Below, in pieces: positions 56,084 to 64,000 of a stretch of DNA of 64,000 bases. A program made the translations under genes and the position numbers. Below the pieces are notes generated by a model. The model saw nothing but the letters and a program-made list of their open reading frames with translations. It was not told the origin of the DNA and ran no database searches. The stretch is taken from the NCBI RefSeq assembly GCF_014647195.1, contig NZ_BMOS01000001.1, positions 164,453 to 228,452 of the forward strand, written 5' to 3'. This DNA comes from Oceanobacillus indicireducens. GTDB taxonomy: Bacteria; Bacillota; Bacilli; Bacillales; Amphibacillaceae. Numbering within the stretch: the first letter of the stretch is position 1; the number at the start of each line of letters is the position of its first letter.

Positions 56084-58146
56084 GACAAGGCCAGCTATTA
56101 AATGAACGCTACAAAATCATCAAAAAGATTGGTAGCGGTGGTATGGCGGAGGTTTATCTTGCGCGTGATACAATCCTAGAGCGTGATGTTGCCATTAAAG
56201 CACTCCGGAATGAGTATATTAACGACACGGAATTTACCACCCGCTTTGACAGGGAGGCACAAGCTGCAACGAGCCTGACTCATCCTAATATTGTAAATAT
56301 CTTTGATGTTGGGGAAGAAGAAGACAATCTTTATATGGTGATGGAATATGTTGACGGTTTAACATTGAAAGAATACATACAACAACAAGGTCCGATTGAG
56401 GTCAATGAAGCGGTAGATATTGTCAAGCAAATCATATCAGCTATTGCCCATGCCCATGATAATGATATTGTCCATCGGGATATTAAACCGCAAAATATTC
56501 TGATGAACAGTTTTGGTCAAGCAAAGGTTACGGACTTTGGAATTGCGATTGCGTTAAGTGCCACTTCACTCACTCAGACGAATTCCATTCTCGGCTCTGT
56601 CCACTACTTATCTCCTGAACAGGCAAGAGGCGGTATGGCAACGAAAAAATCAGATATTTATTCGATTGGGATTCTGTTTTACGAGTTATTAACCGGTCGC
56701 TTGCCTTTTTCCGGTCAATCACCCGTGTCGATTGCTTTGAAACATTTACAAAGTAAAACACCATCCGTGAGACAATATAATCCAGATATACCACAGAGTG
56801 TAGAAAATATCGTATTAAAAGCAACTGCAAAAGACCCGTTCCACCGTTACCAGTCCATCTATGAACTTGAAGATGCAGTCAACCATGCACTTGATCCGGA
56901 CCGGCTGAACGAAGCGCCTTACGAACCGCCAGTAGAAGCCGGTGAAGAAACGCGGGCGATTCCAATTATAACCGACGATCAGTTTCATGGTTCGGAAAAT
57001 GAGGAAACAATCGTTAGTAAGCCGAATAATACAACGAAATCTTATCCTCCAAAAACGGATGATAAAGGAAATAAAAAGAAAGGCAAGAAGCCGAAAGAAA
57101 AGAAGAAGAAAAGCAGGAAGAAAAAGTGGTTGCTCACGATAAGTATACTCTTCGTCTTGCTTGCGGCTACTGTTGTTGTGTTATTTTTTGTTCCTGGAAT
57201 TTTGTTGCCAAAAGATGTTGAGCTTATTGACGTCGTGGGAGAAGAATATGAGGATGCAAAAGAGCAACTAGAGAATTTGAATCTTATTGTTGAGCAAGAA
57301 CTTACATTTTCTGATGAAGTTGAAGAGGGACATGTTATTTCCATGAGTCCGTCTGCTGGACGCACGGTGAAAGAAGAATCAACGGTTACATTAACTGTAA
57401 GCGAAGGGAAAGAACATTTTCCGATGGAGGATTATGTCGGACAAGATATCGATCAAGTGATGCAGATTTTAGAAGGGGAAGGATTCGATCCAGAGAATAT
57501 TTTCACCGTTGAAAAACATTCCGATCGTCCATCAGGAGAAATTACGAATCAACTCCAGCCCTCACCAGATACAGAAGTCATCCCGAGTGAAACCCGGGTA
57601 ATATTCGAAGTGAGTATTGGTCCTGAGCTGATCAGTTTGAATAATTTAACGGGTATGACAGAGAAAGAAGCAAGGGATTATTTGGAAAAGAATAATCTTG
57701 TGTTCACAAAACATGAAGAGAATTCGGATAATGTAGAAGAAGGCAAGGTAATCCGACAATCACCTGAGTCCGGAACTGAACTGGAAGAAGGAGCATCCGT
57801 TGATGTATACATTTCCACCGGTCCACGTGAAATACCACCAACCTCCCACCGTATCACGCTTACTGTTCCTTACACAGGAAATAGCGAGGATGAAGATGAT
57901 GAAACAGGAGAGGAAGGTACGGAAGAAGAGGAGACATCAGAAGAGCCGGTAGAACAGACGGTACGTATTTATATTGGTGACGTGAATAACAATGTTTCCG
58001 ATGTTTATGAAGAATTAACAATTACGGAAGATACTCCGGTAACTTTCACACTTCTCATTGCTTACAATGACGAAGCGGAATATATCGTTACGAGAGACGA
58101 TGAAATTGTGACGAAGGATGTAGTATCTTATGAAGAGGGTGACTAA
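56080..58146 (+). CDS. prkC: PASTA-domain Ser/Thr protein kinase PrkC
   Basis: Membrane kinase that senses muropeptides and signals spore germination and cell wall state. The 688-residue protein has a kinase domain (about residues 10-275) with ATP-binding GSGGMAEVYLARD, K40, the catalytic HRD at 132-134 and DFG at 152-154. A lysine-rich juxtamembrane stretch and one membrane helix (about 348-372) follow, then three PASTA repeats (about 375-585) and a C-terminal acidic, Ig-like part. K40 matches B. subtilis PrkC. It is followed directly by rsgA. Confidence 0.96.
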   Translation: MRQGQLLNERYKIIKKIGSGGMAEVYLARDTILERDVAIKALRNEYINDTEFTTRFDREAQAATSLTHPNIVNIFDVGEEEDNLYMVMEYVDGLTLKEYIQQQGPIEVNEAVDIVKQIISAIAHAHDNDIVHRDIKPQNILMNSFGQAKVTDFGIAIALSATSLTQTNSILGSVHYLSPEQARGGMATKKSDIYSIGILFYELLTGRLPFSGQSPVSIALKHLQSKTPSVRQYNPDIPQSVENIVLKATAKDPFHRYQSIYELEDAVNHALDPDRLNEAPYEPPVEAGEETRAIPIITDDQFHGSENEETIVSKPNNTTKSYPPKTDDKGNKKKGKKPKEKKKKSRKKKWLLTISILFVLLAATVVVLFFVPGILLPKDVELIDVVGEEYEDAKEQLENLNLIVEQELTFSDEVEEGHVISMSPSAGRTVKEESTVTLTVSEGKEHFPMEDYVGQDIDQVMQILEGEGFDPENIFTVEKHSDRPSGEITNQLQPSPDTEVIPSETRVIFEVSIGPELISLNNLTGMTEKEARDYLEKNNLVFTKHEENSDNVEEGKVIRQSPESGTELEEGASVDVYISTGPREIPPTSHRITLTVPYTGNSEDEDDETGEEGTEEEETSEEPVEQTVRIYIGDVNNNVSDVYEELTITEDTPVTFTLLIAYNDEAEYIVTRDDEIVTKDVVSYEEGD

Positions 58147-59031
58147 ATGGAGGAAGGCAGAATTATTAAAGCATTAAGCGGCTTCTATTATGTGAAGACA
58201 GAAGACGGGTCAATTTATCAGTGCCGCGGGAGAGGGGTATTCCGTAACCAGAATATTACCCCTCTCGTCGGTGATCTTGTGACCTTCGAGTATGAAGACC
58301 CAAATGAAGGATATATCATGCAAATTAAGCCCCGTTCGAATGAGCTGGTACGGCCGCCGATTGCCAATATAACACAAGCGATTATCGTTACTTCTGCTAA
58401 AGCACCTGATTTCAATGAGACATTATTAGATCGTTTTTTAGTACTTATCGAGTCGAGAGACATTCAACCAGTCATCTTTATTACAAAGATGGATTTAACA
58501 TCTGCCGCAGAAAAAGAAAAAATGGAATCGTACCGCAAATTATACGAGAATATTGGTTATCGTACAGAGCTGCTATCTATGAAGGACGGGCAAGGCTTTA
58601 ATGTTCTCGAGCACTATTTCAAGGATCATATTACTGTTATTGCTGGTCAGTCCGGTGTTGGAAAATCATCTATTCTTAATATGCTTGATGACTCCCTTGA
58701 TTTAAAGACGGGTGAGATATCTGAAAGCCTTGGAAGAGGGAGACATACAACAAGACATGTTGAATTGCTCGAAATGTATAATGGTCTTGTTGCAGATACG
58801 CCGGGTTTTAGCTCCCTTGAATTCGATACATTGGAAGCAAATGAATTATCTTATTGTTTCCCTGAATTTCGCGAACGATTGGGAGACTGTAAATTTAGGG
58901 GATGTATGCATCTGAAAGAACCTAAATGTGCAGTAAAAGCAGCAGTTTCAACAGGAGAAATTGCCGCATCACGTTACGGAAATTATGTAAGATTTTTAGA
59001 AGAAATTATGTTGAGAAAGCCGAGGTATTAA
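58147..59031 (+). CDS. rsgA: Ribosome small subunit-dependent GTPase RsgA
   Basis: Late 30S assembly GTPase, a PrkC substrate in B. subtilis (CpgA/YloQ). The 294-residue protein has an OB fold (about residues 1-68), a circularly permuted GTPase domain with G4 TKMD (about 114-117) before G1 GQSGVGKSS (about 168-176) and G3 DTPGFSS (about 218-224), and a C-terminal zinc site (CKFRGCMHLKEPKCAV). The start directly abuts the prkC stop; ribosome-binding sequence AAGAGGGTG lies in the prkC end. Confidence 0.97.
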   Translation: MEEGRIIKALSGFYYVKTEDGSIYQCRGRGVFRNQNITPLVGDLVTFEYEDPNEGYIMQIKPRSNELVRPPIANITQAIIVTSAKAPDFNETLLDRFLVLIESRDIQPVIFITKMDLTSAAEKEKMESYRKLYENIGYRTELLSMKDGQGFNVLEHYFKDHITVIAGQSGVGKSSILNMLDDSLDLKTGEISESLGRGRHTTRHVELLEMYNGLVADTPGFSSLEFDTLEANELSYCFPEFRERLGDCKFRGCMHLKEPKCAVKAAVSTGEIAASRYGNYVRFLEEIMLRKPRY

Positions 59032-59032
59032 C

Positions 59033-59692
59033 ATGGTAAAAATTGCACCATCTATTTTATCTGCTGATTTTGCTCAATTAGGTAATGAAATTAAGGAAGT
59101 CGCAACATATGGCGCTGATTATATTCACGTTGATGTGATGGATGGCCATTTCGTTCCTAATATTACGATTGGCCCATTAATTGTCGAGGCGATACGACCG
59201 GTAACAGAACTCCCGCTTGATGTCCATTTAATGATTGAAAATCCAGATCAGTATATCCCTGCATTTGCAAAGGCTGGAGCGGATATTATAACGGTTCATC
59301 AGGAAGCATGCACCCACTTGCACCGCACGATCCAATTAATACGGGATAATGGCGTAAAGCCGGGGGTAGTAATTAATCCGGCAACTCCTGCAGAACTCTT
59401 GTTACCAATCCTAAAAGACATTGATATGGTACTAATCATGACAGTAAACCCGGGCTTTGGTGGTCAGAAATTTATCCCAGAGACGGTGAATAAGATTCGT
59501 CAGCTTGACAGCTTGCGGAAAGAAATGGGTCTTTCCTTTGAAATTGAAGTGGATGGCGGAGTCAACACAGGCACTGCAAAAATTTGTACAGATGCAGGTG
59601 CAGACGTACTTGTCGCTGGTAGTGCTATTTTCAGCCAGCCAGATAGAAAACAAGCAATTAAAGCAATTGTTGATGCGACAAGGAATGAATAA
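59033..59692 (+). CDS. rpe: Ribulose-phosphate 3-epimerase
   Basis: Interconverts ribulose 5-phosphate and xylulose 5-phosphate in the pentose phosphate pathway. 219-residue TIM barrel with metal-binding ILSADF (about residues 7-12), HVDVMDGHFVPNITIG (about 33-48), LDVHLMI and VNPGFGGQKFIP (about 139-150), plus EVDGGVN near the end. It begins 1 bp after rsgA. Confidence 0.97.
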   Translation: MVKIAPSILSADFAQLGNEIKEVATYGADYIHVDVMDGHFVPNITIGPLIVEAIRPVTELPLDVHLMIENPDQYIPAFAKAGADIITVHQEACTHLHRTIQLIRDNGVKPGVVINPATPAELLLPILKDIDMVLIMTVNPGFGGQKFIPETVNKIRQLDSLRKEMGLSFEIEVDGGVNTGTAKICTDAGADVLVAGSAIFSQPDRKQAIKAIVDATRNE

Positions 59693-59695
59693 TAC

Positions 59696-60349
59696 ATGAA
59701 TCACCTCACAATTGGAATTGTAGGCAGTGGCCCGGGAGAAGCATTGCCAGATCTCACCATTTATAAGCATACAGTGGATTTATGGATCGGCGCGGACCGT
59801 GGCGCTCTCCATATTCTTCGTTCTGGCTTAGAAATTCATGATGCAGTGGGAGATTTTGATTCTGTTACGGCAGAAGAAATGGAACTCATCCGGGAAAAGG
59901 TAAGTAATTTTAATAAGCTGCCAAGTGAGAAAGATGAAACAGATTTAGAACTAGCGTTAAACAAAGCTTTTCAACTTCAACCGGCAACAATTCTTTTATT
60001 CGGGGTGACAGCCGGAAGGAAAGATCATGAATTAATAAATATCCAGTTATTATACCGAATTCTAGAAAAAGGGATAATCGGCAAAATTATTGATAGACAA
60101 AATCAATTAGTCTTAACGAAACCGGGAACACATACAATAGAGAGAGACCCTGATTATCCGTATGTTTCTTTCGTTCCATTCAGTGAGGTTGTGGAAGGCA
60201 TTACGCTAAATGGCTTTTATTATCCGTTAGAGAATGAAACAATCACCTGGGGATCAACACTTTGCATCTCCAATGAACTATCTCATGAAAGTGGGAATTT
60301 TTCGTACAGACGAGGCATATTATTATTAATAAAGAGTAGAGATTCTTAA
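59696..60349 (+). CDS. thiN: Thiamine pyrophosphokinase
   Basis: Makes thiamine pyrophosphate from thiamine and ATP. The 217-residue protein has the family marks WIGADRGALHILRSG (about residues 31-45), AVGDFDSV (about 51-58), LPSEKDETDLELAL (about 77-90) and GVTAGRKDHELINI (about 104-117). A C-terminal thiamin-binding beta domain follows. ATG 59696 is 3 bp after the rpe stop. spoVM follows after 39 bp. Confidence 0.95.
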   Translation: MNHLTIGIVGSGPGEALPDLTIYKHTVDLWIGADRGALHILRSGLEIHDAVGDFDSVTAEEMELIREKVSNFNKLPSEKDETDLELALNKAFQLQPATILLFGVTAGRKDHELINIQLLYRILEKGIIGKIIDRQNQLVLTKPGTHTIERDPDYPYVSFVPFSEVVEGITLNGFYYPLENETITWGSTLCISNELSHESGNFSYRRGILLLIKSRDS

Positions 60350-60388
60350 GAGGCGTGAAGCTTGGTTTGTACGAAGGAGGGGGAACCT

Positions 60389-60472
60389 ATTAAATTCTAT
60401 ACGATTAAGCTCCCAAGGTTTATTGGTGGATTTGTGAAAGTGGTCATGGGTGTATTTAAAAAAGATAAATAA
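60389..60472 (+). CDS. spoVM: Stage V sporulation protein SpoVM with apparent AUU start
   Basis: A 27-codon gene in the usual place between thiN and rpmB. Its product, (M)KFYTIKLPRFIGGFVKVVM then GVFKKDK, matches B. subtilis SpoVM (MKFYTIKLPKFLGG...) including the central proline and the basic C-terminus. SpoVM is an amphipathic peptide that sits on the convex forespore membrane and anchors the coat ATPase SpoIVA. The codon at the methionine position is ATT, with a very strong AAGGAGGGGG ending 5 bp before it. The only in-frame alternative is TTG 60362, which would add nine residues and has a weaker AAGAGGCG site. Too short for most gene finders. Confidence 0.9.
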   Translation: MKFYTIKLPRFIGGFVKVVMGVFKKDK

Positions 60473-60516
60473 AAAACACGGCTTTTGTCCATTGCGCGAC
60501 AGAAGCTGTGTTTTTT
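60471..60516 (+). terminator. Rho-independent terminator after spoVM
   Basis: A long stem pairs AAAAAACACGGCTTTTGTC (60471-60489) with GACAGAAGCTGTGTTTTTT (60498-60516). It overlaps the spoVM stop codon. Confidence 0.93.
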
Positions 60517-60556
60517 GCTTTAGAGACTTGATTAATTTAGAATGTGCACAACCGTT

Positions 60557-60612
60557 TGCTACTGGAGATGCGCAGTCCCGACACCTCTCGCCTTCCGTGG
60601 GGAGGGGGGCGG
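60557..60612 (+). repeat. Degenerate B-module fragment
   Basis: CTGGAGATGCGCAGTCCCGACACCTCTCG... matches the left half of module B and the sequence just before it; the right half is missing. No inverted ends are present. Confidence 0.6.
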
Positions 60613-60658
60613 ATCTGAACAGAAAGATTAGTTTACCAAGTTGGAATTTGGGCAAAAT

Positions 60659-60691
60659 AAAAAAGCACTCTTAAAATTAGAGTACTTTTTT
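60659..60691. terminator. Hairpin terminator downstream of rpmB (bidirectional)
   Basis: AAAAGCACTCT and AGAGTACTTTT pair with one mismatch, with A on the left and T on the right. It can terminate rpmB on the minus strand. Confidence 0.75.
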
Positions 60692-60732
60692 GGGGTTGTA
60701 CATGTATACAATTTATCATGGAGCCCATGCGA

Positions 60733-60921
60733 TTATACGCGCTCTACTTTACCTGATTTCAAAGCACGTGCGGATACATATACACGTTTTGGTTTACCAT
60801 CTACCATGATACGTACTTTTTGTACATTTGCTTTCCATTTACGTCTGTTGGAGTTCATAGCATGAGAACGTAGATTTCCGCTGCTCGTTTTACGTCCAGT
60901 TACAACACATTTTCTAGCCAT
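60733..60921 (-). CDS. rpmB: 50S ribosomal protein L28
   Basis: A 62-residue ribosomal protein. [24 protein letters not shown] contains the L28 N-terminus, though only one cysteine (Cys5) is present, so this is the form without the CxxC...CxxC zinc site. [18 protein letters not shown] ends it. Opposite strand to its neighbours, as in B. subtilis. The minus-strand ATG at 60921 follows AAGGAGGGAATGTC. Confidence 0.97.
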   Translation of the reverse strand: MARKCVVTGRKTSSGNLRSHAMNSNRRKWKANVQKVRIMVDGKPKRVYVSARALKSGKVERV

Positions 60922-61208
60922 GACATTCCCTCCTTACTATACCAAATATCAATTTCATACTTATATAATTTACCACAAGTTAACCAAGAATGCAACGAAA
61001 CTTTTTTTACTGCAAAGAAAAATTGCTTGACAGATAGAAAAAAATCCGCCATTGTAAGAAGAGAAAATAACGGCTTGTAAATCACACATTCACTTTTAAA
61101 AAAAGGTGGATTGTAGTAGAATAGCCTTATGCTTTATAAGTTAGTATAGGACGAGGCTTTATTAATTATTTTATTTTTACGAAATTGAAATCATGAAGGA
61201 GGATCCTC

Positions 61209-61571
61209 ATGTCCATTGAACTTCACACAAACGATGGTCAAGTTACAATCACAAATGATGTCATCGCAACGATTGCCGGAGGTACAGCTGTAGAATGTTA
61301 CGGGATTGTAGGTATGGCATCCAAGAGTCAAATACGTGATGGGATCGCTGAAATTTTACGGAAAGAAAACTATTCCCGCGGTATCGTAGTCCGGCAGGAA
61401 GATGAAGAATTGCATATCGATCTATATATCATCGTAAGCTATGGCACGAAAATTTCTGAGGTTGCGAGCAATGTGCAGTCTCAAGTGAAATATACACTGG
61501 AACAATCATTAGGCCTATCTATTGACTCGGTAAATATATACATCCAAGGAGTCCGAGTGTCTAACGATTAA
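61209..61571 (+). CDS. yloU: Asp23/Gls24 family protein (YloU)
   Basis: A 120-residue Asp23-domain protein (about residues 10-118: ITNDVIATIAGGTAVECYGIVGMAS, then DLYIIVSYGTKISEVASNVQSQVKYTLEQSLGL). Family members are linked to envelope stress and are often next to the fatty-acid kinase gene fakA, as here. The molecular role is not proven. ATG 61209 follows GAAGGAGG. Confidence 0.93.
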   Translation: MSIELHTNDGQVTITNDVIATIAGGTAVECYGIVGMASKSQIRDGIAEILRKENYSRGIVVRQEDEELHIDLYIIVSYGTKISEVASNVQSQVKYTLEQSLGLSIDSVNIYIQGVRVSND

Positions 61572-61589
61572 GGAAAACTACATGGAATT

Positions 61590-61677
61590 GCTAACGCCTG
61601 TTAATCTCCTCTTTGCTGTTTTCGTACAAGTTACTGAACAGTTACCTGACCGTATGAGCAGTTAACAGGAGTTAGGC
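61590..61677 (+). other. Large inverted repeat between yloU and fakA
   Basis: GCTAACGCCTGTTAA (61590-61604) pairs with TTAACAGGAGTTAGGC (61662-61677) with one mismatch and one bulge. Inside, CTGTT (61616-61620) can pair with AACAG (61637-61641). No T run follows and the ribosome-binding site of fakA is about 12 nt downstream. It may be a leader structure or attenuation site for fakA. Confidence 0.5.
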
Positions 61678-61699
61678 ATGGTTTATTTAAGGAGGAAGT

Positions 61700-63364
61700 A
61701 TGGTGACTATACATAAGTTAAATGGTAGTCTGTTAACACAGATGATCCTCTCCGGAGCACATCACCTATCGAACAATGCACAAAAAATCGACGCATTAAA
61801 TGTGTTTCCGGTACCGGACGGGGATACGGGAACAAATATGAACTTATCAATGACCTCAGGTGTAAATGAAGTGAAGCAAACGGATTCAGACGATGTTTCT
61901 GTTATTGCGAATGCATTTGCTAAAGGTTTATTGATGGGTGCGCGAGGAAACTCAGGTGTTATCCTGTCACAAATTTTCCGCGGATTTGGTAGAGGAATGG
62001 AAAATTTAGAAACATTGGAAGCAGAAGACTTTGCCCATGCATTCGAAGCTGGAGTGACTACAGCCTATAAAGCAGTAATGAAACCTGTAGAGGGAACAAT
62101 CCTTACTGTTGCAAAAGATGCAGCTAATAAAGCAGTAGAAATTGCTAAGACGGAAACAGATATTATCGCCCTCATGGAGAAAATCTTAATTGAAGCGAAA
62201 GCATCCTTAAAGCGTACACCGGATTTACTTCCTGTTTTAAAAGAAGTTGGTGTTGTTGATTCGGGAGGACAGGGATTAGTTACGATTTATGAAGGATTCC
62301 TAGCAGCGCTTAAAGGGGAAGAACTTCCAGCAGAAACGGTTGAAGTAGAGATGGAAGATCTTGTCAATGCGGAACATCATAAAATAACGCAAGATTTCAT
62401 GGATACATCTGAAATTGTTTATGGATATTGTACAGAGTTTATGGTTAAATTTGAAGACGATAAACTAAAAGACCATCCATATAATGAAGAGGAATTCCGT
62501 GAAACATTAAGTGAAATAGGGGATTCCTTACTTGTTGTTTCCGACGATGAAATTGTTAAAGTTCATGTTCATTCCGAACAGCCTGGAGATTGTTTAACAC
62601 TCGGACAGCGCTACGGTAGTTTGATTAACATGAAGATCGAAAATATGCGTGAACAGCATAGTGCGATTGTTAGCAACAAAGAAAAAACAAACACACCGAA
62701 AGAAAAAGCCGAGTATGGTATTGTTACCGTTACTATGGGGGCTGGACTTAAAGCGTTGTTTGAAAGCCTCGGGGTCACGGTAGTTATTGAGGGTGGACAA
62801 ACAATGAATCCGAGTACGAAGGATATTACAGAAGCAATAACGAAAGCCCATGCCAAAAATGTACTCGTTCTGCCAAACAATAAGAATATCCAAATGGCAG
62901 CTGAGCAGGCAGCAGACATCGCGGACGAAAATGTCGCTGTTGTTCCGACAAGAACAATTCCTCAGGGGATCAGTGCCATGCTTGTCTTTGATCCTGAAGC
63001 TGAGTTAGCAGCAAACCAGGAAGCGATGGAGGCGGCTAGTAAAGAAGTGAAAACTGGTCAAATTACGTATGCCGTTCGTGATACGCAAATTGATGGGATA
63101 ACAATTGAAAAAGATCACTTTATGGCAATTGAAGATGGTAAGATTATTGCTTCCAACGAAAAGAAACAAGAAGCTGTCAAATCGTTATTAAACGAACTTA
63201 TTACAGAAGACGATGAAATCTTGACTATTCTTTATGGTGAAGATGTTACAGAAACAGAAGTCGCTGAGATTGAAGCTTATGTTGAAGAGTACTTTGAAGA
63301 TATAGAGATTGAAATCCATAACGGAGAACAGCCAATCTATTCCTATATTTTCGCAGTCGAATAA
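61700..63364 (+). CDS. fakA: Fatty acid kinase catalytic subunit FakA (YloV, DAK-like)
   Basis: FakA phosphorylates fatty acids bound to FakB proteins so that they can enter phospholipid synthesis. The 554-residue protein has an N-terminal DhaL/DAK2-type kinase domain (about residues 1-200) with metal-binding aspartates in NVFPVPDGDTGTNMNLSMTSG (about 33-52) and the GARGNSGVILSQIFRGFGRG loop (about 80-99). A middle domain and a C-terminal DegV-like domain (from about 320) complete the protein. ATG 61700 follows AAGGAGGAAGT. A terminator follows. Confidence 0.93.
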   Translation: MVTIHKLNGSLLTQMILSGAHHLSNNAQKIDALNVFPVPDGDTGTNMNLSMTSGVNEVKQTDSDDVSVIANAFAKGLLMGARGNSGVILSQIFRGFGRGMENLETLEAEDFAHAFEAGVTTAYKAVMKPVEGTILTVAKDAANKAVEIAKTETDIIALMEKILIEAKASLKRTPDLLPVLKEVGVVDSGGQGLVTIYEGFLAALKGEELPAETVEVEMEDLVNAEHHKITQDFMDTSEIVYGYCTEFMVKFEDDKLKDHPYNEEEFRETLSEIGDSLLVVSDDEIVKVHVHSEQPGDCLTLGQRYGSLINMKIENMREQHSAIVSNKEKTNTPKEKAEYGIVTVTMGAGLKALFESLGVTVVIEGGQTMNPSTKDITEAITKAHAKNVLVLPNNKNIQMAAEQAADIADENVAVVPTRTIPQGISAMLVFDPEAELAANQEAMEAASKEVKTGQITYAVRDTQIDGITIEKDHFMAIEDGKIIASNEKKQEAVKSLLNELITEDDEILTILYGEDVTETEVAEIEAYVEEYFEDIEIEIHNGEQPIYSYIFAVE

Positions 63365-63375
63365 ACCAAATCACC

Positions 63376-63416
63376 AACCGCATCTACCAAACCACCCCGG
63401 TACGATGCGGTTTTTT
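63376..63416 (+). terminator. Rho-independent terminator after fakA
   Basis: AACCGCATC and GATGCGGTT form a 9-bp stem with a 19-nt loop and a run of six T's. Confidence 0.85.
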
Positions 63417-63427
63417 ATTCCACCATA

Positions 63428-63575
63428 AGAACGATCACGTCCTGTGACGAGCGCCATAACCAGAACATCCTTTGGCCTAAGTGAGACTTTAGTGCTTAGC
63501 CCGAAGAGTAACCCGGTCGCCTACAGAAAGCGAGATGTATCGGGAACTGCGTACCTTGAGTAGAGAAACCTTACT
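63428..63575 (-). repeat. Degenerate B-module copy upstream of sdaAB
   Basis: CACGTCCTGTGAC (the complement of the AGGAC-loop hairpin), GGCCTAAGTGAGAC, TTAGTGCTTAGCCCGA and AAAGCGAGATGTATCGGGAACTGCG follow the order of module B in copy III. Point changes have destroyed most of the pairing. Inverted ends are absent. Confidence 0.6.
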
Positions 63576-63601
63576 GTATTATGCATGCTGTAAGCTTTTT
63601 T

Positions 63602-63609
63602 GCTATAAT
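63602..63609 (+). promoter_or_regulatory. Extended -10 promoter of sdaAB
   Basis: GCTATAAT preceded by T (63601-63609) fits the extended -10 pattern TGnTATAAT. The -35 region is poor. The sdaAB ribosome-binding site AAAAGGCGGTG lies 24 bp downstream. Confidence 0.55.
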
Positions 63610-63649
63610 TGGAGTGGAAATGAGTAGTCGATAAAAGGCGGTGTTTAAG

Positions 63650-63973
63650 ATGAAATATAATTCCGTATTCGATATTATTGGACCGGTGATGATTGGGCCA
63701 TCAAGCTCACACACGGCAGGAGCTGCGCGAATTGGGCTTGCTGCACGGAATTTGTTTGGAAAACAGCCAACATGGGCGAAAATCTATCTCTATGAATCTT
63801 TCGCCAAAACGTACAAAGGCCATGGAACAGATTTTGCACTTGCAGGTGGATTACTTGGATTTGCAACAGATGACGTCAGGATGAGCAAAGCTTTAACTAT
63901 TGCAAAAGAAAATGGATTGGAAATTGAATTTATTGAAGATAACTCAAAAAAGGTGATGATAAAGACAAGTTAG
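63650..63973 (+). pseudogene. sdaAB: L-serine dehydratase beta subunit, interrupted reading frame
   Basis: The reading frame encodes 107 residues that start like SdaAB (MKYNSVFDIIGPVMIGPSSSHTAGAARIGL, then ESFAKTYKGHGTDFALAGGLLGF), then stops. The usual length is about 220 residues. Directly after EDNSKK the -1 frame continues with GDDKDKLELVGISIGG, which matches the family (…KGELELTGISIGGG in B. subtilis), up to the window end. About ten family residues around the conserved HPNT motif are also missing at the junction. The break falls on the heptamer A AAA AAG. Either a deletion with frameshift (pseudogene or sequence error) or, less likely, -1 frameshifting explains it. ATG 63650 is chosen over GTG 63641. 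Confidence 0.75.
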
Positions 63974-64000
63974 AACTGGTCGGAATTTCAATTGGTGGCG

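Noticed and set aside
60450..60674. 74-codon open frame after spoVM
   Set aside because: It overlaps spoVM, its terminator and a repeat fragment, and lacks a ribosome-binding site.

Overview
The window is a core-chromosome segment of an endospore-forming Bacillaceae bacterium (Bacillota). The evidence is the sporulation set spoVD, spoVE, spoIIGA, sigE, sigG, rsfA and spoVM, a bacillithiol gene (bshC), meso-DAP-type MurE, and gene order close to Bacillus subtilis ylb-dcw-ylm-ileS-pyr-ylo. The proteins resemble the Oceanobacillus/Virgibacillus/Lentibacillus side of the family, but the genus cannot be fixed from this window. Nearly all genes lie on the + strand; ylbP, rqcH and rpmB are on the - strand.

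Layout. 1-4350: end of a crotonase-family gene, rsfA, ylbP, a DUF3397 membrane protein and bshC. 4550-21115: the division and cell wall (dcw) cluster mraZ-rsmH-ftsL-pbpB-spoVD-murE-murF-mraY-murD-spoVE-divIB-ftsA-ftsZ. Compared with B. subtilis it has gained murF and lost murG and murB. 21356-23916: spoIIGA-sigE-sigG, with a consensus sigma-F/G promoter before sigG. 24032-28015: ylmC-ylmD-ylmE-sepF-ylmG-ylmH-divIVA. 28021-31668: a T-box(Ile) leader and ileS, separated by a 540-bp repeat element. 31899-39315: lspA, rluD-like, then a PyrR-attenuated pyr operon (pyrR-pyrB-pyrC-pyrK-pyrD-pyrF-pyrE) that lacks pyrP and carAB. 40220-46232: LysR regulator, ohr, rqcH (-), Ca2+ P-type ATPase. 47054-60472: yicC-remA-gmk-rpoZ-coaBC-priA-fmt-rsmB-prpC-prkC-rsgA-rpe-thiN-spoVM, with no def between priA and fmt. 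60733-64000: rpmB (-), asp23-like yloU, fakA (yloV) and the start of a broken-looking sdaAB.

The most unusual content lies between genes. Four large composite repeat elements (1688-2233, 28321-28862, about 39530-40063, 46464-46902) share one plan: terminal inverted repeats around two related palindromic modules (B and A) in inverted orientation, with a conserved spacer. Arms that differ between copies keep base pairing, and an optional internal module forms hairpins with a constant AGGA(C/T) loop. Two copies end in outward-facing promoter-like sequences that point into bshC's operon and into ileS. Degenerate partial copies lie at 17262, 60557 and 63428, and one copy carries a 5 x 52-bp tandem array. 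No transposase is nearby.

Other points of note are a spoVM gene that appears to start with AUU, a 95-nt nested stem structure between mraZ and rsmH, inverted MraZ-box-like arrays on both sides of the bshC terminator, a large hairpin between yloU and fakA, and an sdaAB reading frame interrupted exactly at an A AAA AAG heptamer.
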